Shown here: positions 5,336 through 7,764 of the stretch, piece by piece | Position numbering within the stretch: position 1 is the stretch's first letter | Layout of the letters: the number at the start of each line of letters is the position of its first letter | Origin: Companilactobacillus bobalius | Lineage (GTDB): Bacteria > Bacillota > Bacilli > Lactobacillales > Lactobacillaceae | Length of the DNA: 7,764 nucleotides | Reading direction: 5' to 3' | Assembly: GCF_009764355.1 (NCBI RefSeq) | Contig: NZ_LNUA01000068.1 | Location: 1-7,764 of the forward strand | Translations under genes and position numbers: made by a program | The notes under the pieces: model-generated | The model's database searches: none | What the model was told of the DNA's origin: nothing | Seen by the model: only the letters and a program-made list of their open reading frames with translations

Positions 5336-6095
5336 TTGCCATAATCAAAAAGTCGTCAAAATTAAAAAAGAACTCGAATCCGCTCATTTGCTGATGCAAA
5401 AACAACTGGGCTTTAACCCAAAAACAAAAAAGAATGAACCGAATCGCTTATATCTGTCCAAGCTCGATGTGAAAGCAACCGATGTCTATTTACGCGGTGA
5501 AGATAGCCCAAAAGTGTCTCAAACCCTTGCTACAAGCGGAACTGCAAAAAGTGCAGTTAATCTATATAAAGAACCTAAAGAAAAAGATAAAGATAGATAC
5601 AAGATAGATACTCAAAAGTTAAATTTTTCCACAGCTAACTTTTCACCAGCTGAAATAGAAATCCAAAATCGGGATTTAGTAAAACATGCTGATGAGTTCT
5701 TAACGGATTCAGAAAGTGGCTGGGAAGTCTTCTTAGAACCCGAAGCCATTCAGCTGCTCAGTTTTTGGTGCCGCACTCCGCAACAAATGCGGCGCTTCAT
5801 TGGCATTATCTTAAATGCTAAGTACCGAGTTGAGAAAGATCACAAAGATATTGGTGTCATAATCCCACTTGATGATGAGGAACTGAAACCTTTAATGACT
5901 AAAGCCTTGAGACGCTACTTTAACGCCCTGAGAAGCAATGAGAAGCACATCAAGAATGTTGAGAACTACTTATACGGCACCATGCAAAACCTATTTGGCG
6001 TTTGGTGGAATAAACAAGCGGCTAGAGAATATGCGGCCAAACACCCCGAAGAAGAAAAGCCGGCCGACAACGATAACAGTGGGTTGTACTACTAG
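5336..6095 (+). pseudogene. repA: RepA_N-family initiator, N-terminus removed at the IS junction
   Basis: The reading frame begins at the right end of the IS and continues for about 253 codons. The first residues, NQKVVKIKKELESAHLLMQKQLG followed closely by PNRLYLSKLD, match the end of the winged-helix region that normally starts RepA_N initiators of lactobacillar and enterococcal plasmids (split here: NQKVVKIKKELES then AHLLMQKQLG). Roughly the first 90-100 residues, including most of the DNA-binding domain, are missing. The linker and the family-specific C-terminal domain (FLEPEAIQLLSFWCRTPQQM ... LYGTMQNLFGVWWNKQ) are intact. The missing head is not present just left of the IS, so this is not a simple insertion. 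A TTG at 5331 or an internal ATG near 5392 could still be translated, but no good ribosome site is visible. Probably non-functional as an initiator; RepE would replace it. Confidence 0.8.
5540..5633 (+). other. Origin-like repeats inside the repA remnant
   Basis: Two perfect tandem 11-bp repeats, AAGATAGATAC (5590-5600 and 5601-5611), follow a partial related stretch (AAAGATAA). Upstream is an inverted repeat AACTGC / GCAGTT (5540-5545 and 5553-5558). Downstream, TTTTCCACA (5625-5633) fits the DnaA-box consensus TTWTNCACA. RepA_N plasmids such as pAD1 keep their origin inside the rep coding sequence, between the N- and C-terminal domains, which is where this lies. Only two full repeats are present, fewer than is usual, so the call is tentative. 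Confidence 0.5.
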
Positions 6096-6294
6096 CCCTA
6101 AAAGGCTACAAAATCCTTTCTAAGCGATTTTAAGACTTACTAACCTAATTTATACTTACTTAAGCTAGAGTTAAATGGCTTAAACAGAAGAATAGGGGCT
6201 TTTAAATGAGTGTCAGAGCTAACCAGGCTAACTAAAAAGTTCAGCCTTTAGATCAACGCCAAGCTCAAGTGATTTGAGGCCAAGGCTTTATCTA
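6096..6294 (+). other. Intergenic region between repA remnant and TA operon
   Basis: No reading frame of note. Two weak hairpins directly after the repA stop, AGCC/GGCT (6094-6107) and AAAATC/GATTTT (6110-6131, partly followed by T), might end rep transcription but are too weak to call. A short CTCAA/TTGAG inverted repeat lies at about 6265-6280. Nothing else is evident. Confidence 0.4.
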
Positions 6295-6330
6295 TTGATA
6301 AGGTACTCAAAAGGTAGTATAATGGTAGTA
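6295..6330 (+). promoter_or_regulatory. Toxin-antitoxin operon promoter with 11-bp repeats
   Basis: TTGATA (6295-6300) and a perfect TATAAT (6318-6323) are separated by 17 bp, one of the strongest promoters in the window. Three GGTA-starting units occur at 11-bp steps (6302, 6313, 6324); the last two share GGTAGTA exactly and straddle the -10 box. These are likely operator half-sites for the antitoxin, which represses its own operon in this class of system. Confidence 0.75.
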
Positions 6331-6353
6331 GCAAAAAAGGAGATGAGACAATC

Positions 6354-6635
6354 ATGGCAGTTAAGGAAAAGAAACGGGTCCAAGTCAAGATTGATAAAGA
6401 TTTGGCCGATGATACCGAAGCAATTTTAAGCGAATTGGGCTTAAATCCAACCACGGCCATTAACATGTTTTACAAGCGGATTGTTGCTAATGGTGCTTTA
6501 CCTTTTAATGCGTCTTTAAGCGAAGAAGAAAGAGCTAATTTACGCTTTTTAAAGGCGACCGAAGGGACACCAGTCACCGAGTTCAAAGACGCTAAAGAGG
6601 TCGCTGATTGGCTCAACGATCCAGATGAGGACTAA
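6354..6635 (+). CDS. relB: RelB/DinJ-family antitoxin
   Basis: A protein of 93 residues. The N-terminal part (VQVKIDKDLADDTEAILSEL, about 9-28, then GLNPTTAINMFYKRIVANGALPF to 51) is the ribbon-helix-helix domain of RelB/DinJ antitoxins, which dimerises on the operator. The acidic C-terminal half (about 55-93, with ADWLNDPDED at the end) would wrap and neutralise the toxin. ATG at 6354 follows AAGGAG (6337-6342) with 11 nt spacing. Its stop overlaps the start of the next gene by 11 bp, the usual antitoxin-first coupled layout. DinJ proteins normally partner YafQ/RelE-fold toxins; here the partner looks MazF/PemK-like. Confidence 0.88.
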   Translation: MAVKEKKRVQVKIDKDLADDTEAILSELGLNPTTAINMFYKRIVANGALPFNASLSEEERANLRFLKATEGTPVTEFKDAKEVADWLNDPDED

Positions 6636-7107
6636 TGACTTAGTCAGCCTATACGTTAGTTTTGTAGAAACTAACGGTGGCAAGTCTCGGCCAGTTTTAA
6701 TTCGTCGGGTATCAGAACAGAAGGTCGAAGCTTTTAAAATTACTAGTCAGTATGAAAAGAAGTCGGCTTATATCAAGCAACAATATTATCCGATTCAAAA
6801 TTGGCAATCCGCTGGGTTGAAGAAACCTTCCTGGGTCGATCTTGGTAATATTTATCGCTTTCCCAAAGCCGGTTTAAACTTTAAAGAAATCGGTCATTTA
6901 AGTAAGCTAGATCAAAATAAAATTTCAGATTTTACGCTTGACCTAAAATCAAAAAGAAGAGGTAAGGGTCAAAAGATAATTCAACAGCGATCAAGTAAAA
7001 GGAAGCACAAAGAAAGTAAAGCAGAGCTTACACAAAGAATTCAAAAACAGTTAAAAGACTTTGCTAAACACAATCCTGAAAATAAAAACGATCGGCCTAG
7101 TTATTAG
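6625..7107 (+). CDS. MazF/PemK-like toxin of the TA operon
   Basis: A protein of 160 residues whose ATG lies inside the antitoxin gene's last codons. There is no clear ribosome site, so translation probably depends on coupling to the antitoxin. The first 107 residues follow the MazF/PemK barrel pattern: a first strand NDLVSLYVSFVE (4-15), GGKSRPVLIRR (18-28) with the conserved RPVL, and near the end SWVDLGNIYRFPK (69-81) and FKEIGHLSKLD (86-96), which recalls the family's terminal strand and helix. Such proteins cleave mRNA and slow growth when the unstable antitoxin is lost. An unusual Lys/Arg-rich tail of about 50 residues (108-160, SKRRGKGQKII, SSKRKHKESKAE) follows; it may bind RNA. The family assignment is by pattern, not by search. 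RNase activity is inferred. Confidence 0.72.
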   Translation: MRTNDLVSLYVSFVETNGGKSRPVLIRRVSEQKVEAFKITSQYEKKSAYIKQQYYPIQNWQSAGLKKPSWVDLGNIYRFPKAGLNFKEIGHLSKLDQNKISDFTLDLKSKRRGKGQKIIQQRSSKRKHKESKAELTQRIQKQLKDFAKHNPENKNDRPSY

Positions 7108-7120
7108 GTTGATCGTTTTT
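7084..7120. terminator. Bidirectional terminator shared by convergent genes
   Basis: AAAAACGATC (7084-7093) and GATCGTTTTT (7111-7120) form a perfect 10-bp stem with A and T runs on the outside, so it can work in both directions. Inside, CCTA/TAGG continues the stem after two G-U pairs on the plus-strand RNA. The stop codons of the two convergent genes sit in these inner arms (TAG at 7105-7107 on plus, 7097-7099 on minus). Confidence 0.85.
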
Positions 7121-7375
7121 GAGTTTATTTGGTTTATGGACATTAACGTAATCGGCAAATATTTTTAAAAGCTCTTCGGTTTGTTCAACCGAGAGATTAT
7201 CAGCTTGAAAGTATTTTTCTAGCAAAGCCCCTTTTTGAATTAATCGGCGAGAACGGGCTTTGCGGGCTTGTCGATTTTCATAGTATTTAGATTGTCGTAA
7301 TTTAAAATCTTCCCGATCAATTTTTTGTTTTAAACGCGCTTGCTGCTCGACTAGTTTTTCATATTGATTAGACAT
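7097..7375 (-). CDS. Small coiled-coil protein, probable relaxosome accessory (MobC/TraD-like)
   Basis: A protein of 92 residues with an N-terminal coiled coil (YEKLVEQQARLKQKIDRE, about 5-22), then a basic segment RKARSRRLIQKGALLEKYF (about 38-56) and a C-terminal helix (LSVEQTEELLKIFADYV). The basic motif leading into LI.KGALLEK resembles small mobilization proteins encoded beside MOB relaxase genes, which help the relaxase at oriT. That family link is from pattern memory and is not certain. The ATG follows TGGGGAAA at a usable distance. It is the second gene of a minus-strand operon, 22 bp after its upstream paralogue, and it converges on the toxin gene with an 11-bp overlap through a shared terminator. 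Confidence 0.55.
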   Translation of the reverse strand: MSNQYEKLVEQQARLKQKIDREDFKLRQSKYYENRQARKARSRRLIQKGALLEKYFQADNLSVEQTEELLKIFADYVNVHKPNKLKNDQPNN

Positions 7376-7397
7376 GGAATTTCCCCATCTCGTATGG

Positions 7398-7607
7398 CTA
7401 ATGATCTACGGACTTTACCTTTAAAAATTCAGAAAATTGCTTAGCTAAAAGCTTAATCTGATCGTTAGACAAATTAGCATAATCTAAATTGGCTTGACTG
7501 ATGATTTGTTTACCTAGCCGTTGTTCAATCTTATTTTTTTCGTCCTTAATTTTTTGATTAAGGGCTTTTAATTTAGCTTCTTGTTTTTCTAAGTTACTTT
7601 TAGACAT
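7398..7607 (-). CDS. Small coiled-coil protein, paralogue of its neighbour
   Basis: A protein of 69 residues, mostly helical and highly charged. NLEKQEAKLKALNQKIKDEK (about 5-24) predicts a coiled coil, and the end NLSNDQIKLLAKQFSEFL (about 45-62) aligns with NLSVEQTEELLKIFADYV of the downstream gene. The basic RKARSRR segment of that neighbour is missing here, so the two appear to be diverged copies of one family with different roles, perhaps a dimer pair. ATG at 7607 follows GAGGGA (6-nt spacing), and a strong promoter lies just upstream. Function is not established; context suggests mobilization. Confidence 0.55.
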   Translation of the reverse strand: MSKSNLEKQEAKLKALNQKIKDEKNKIEQRLGKQIISQANLDYANLSNDQIKLLAKQFSEFLKVKSVDH

Positions 7608-7644
7608 AACGATCCCTCAAATCATATTAGAAATAATCACCGAA

Positions 7645-7673
7645 ACTATATCATATAGGAAACGTTAAGTCAA
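7645..7673 (-). promoter_or_regulatory. Promoter of the small coiled-coil gene pair
   Basis: On the minus strand, TTGACT (7668-7673) and TATAGT (7645-7650) are exactly 17 bp apart, each one mismatch from consensus. Transcription would start near 7638, about 30 nt before the ATG at 7607. There is a nearly self-complementary CCTATATGATATAG stretch around the -10 that could be an operator. Confidence 0.75.
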
Positions 7674-7679
7674 AGTATA

Positions 7680-7764
7680 AAAGTTGAAATAGCGAAGCGG
7701 AAGGCATACACTAAAAATAAATTCAGGAGAATCAGCAGACCGAGTGAAACGAGGTCAATGCGCA
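7680..7764. other. Possible edge of an oriT region
   Basis: No gene is visible. The stretch divergent from the putative mobilization genes has GCGAAGCGGAAGG and GAGTGAAACGAGG, and a short GACC/GGTC hairpin (7738-7741 and 7753-7756) followed by AATGCGCA at the very end. A small hairpin next to a GCGC-containing core is the usual form of MobQ-type nic sites, but the window stops before any nic core is complete. Position beside small accessory genes is the main support. Confidence 0.3.

Noticed and set aside
4301..5337. TT on both sides of the IS as a target-site duplication
   Set aside because: Two bases match by chance often in AT-rich DNA, and the flanks do not appear to be one original locus.
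5938..6123. 61-codon plus-strand frame at the end of repA
   Set aside because: It is an out-of-frame shadow of the repA remnant, with no ribosome site.
4360..6332. AATGGTAGTAGC shared by the IS leader (about 4360) and the relB promoter (about 6322)
   Set aside because: It is only 12 bp with no extension on either side, and it sits in different contexts; chance similarity is the simplest explanation.
6248..6466. 72-codon minus-strand frame opposite the antitoxin start
   Set aside because: It would cover the TA promoter and the first part of relB in antisense, with no signals of its own.

Overview
This window looks like part of a mosaic, mobilizable theta-replicating plasmid from a lactic acid bacterium (Lactobacillaceae such as Lactiplantibacillus, Levilactobacillus or Pediococcus). 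The reasons are two different IS30-family elements, one of which I recognise as ISLpl1-like; a pAMbeta1/pIP501 (Inc18)-type RepE initiator; the C-terminal part of a lactobacillar RepA_N initiator; moderately AT-rich DNA; and strong GGAGG ribosome binding sites. Attribution to a species is not possible from the sequence alone.

Layout. 1-677: the right-hand part of an IS30-family element whose left end lies outside the window. 678-2175: a minus-strand partition operon, parA then a small ribbon-helix-helix partner gene, bracketed on both sides by clusters of the palindrome AGTATACT. Many copies are 16 bp apart, and one is built into the parA -10 box. 2176-4302: the RepE replicon, with a structured leader containing an intrinsic terminator (probable attenuator), repE, a short downstream region where the origin is expected, and then a promoter with a near-ideal LexA box that now points into an insertion sequence. 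4303-5335: a complete ISLpl1-like element with inverted repeats and a foldback structure over its own start codon. 5336-6095: a RepA_N-type initiator whose N-terminal winged-helix region is missing because the IS abuts it; its internal iteron-like repeats and a DnaA-box match survive. 6295-7107: a RelB/DinJ-type antitoxin with a MazF/PemK-like toxin, in an operon with a consensus promoter. 7097-7607: two small coiled-coil paralogues on the minus strand, probably relaxosome accessory proteins, with their own strong promoter. 7680-7764: a possible oriT edge, cut by the window end.

How it works together: RepE most likely drives replication, ParA and the RHH protein with the AGTATACT sites segregate the plasmid and repress their own promoter, the toxin-antitoxin pair adds post-segregational stability, and the terminal genes belong to mobilization. 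The IS copies and the headless second initiator suggest that two replicons were fused and then trimmed by IS-mediated recombination. The parts least like textbook examples are the centromere-like AGTATACT architecture with a 32-bp perfect palindrome, the orphaned SOS promoter, and the DinJ plus PemK-like hybrid pair.
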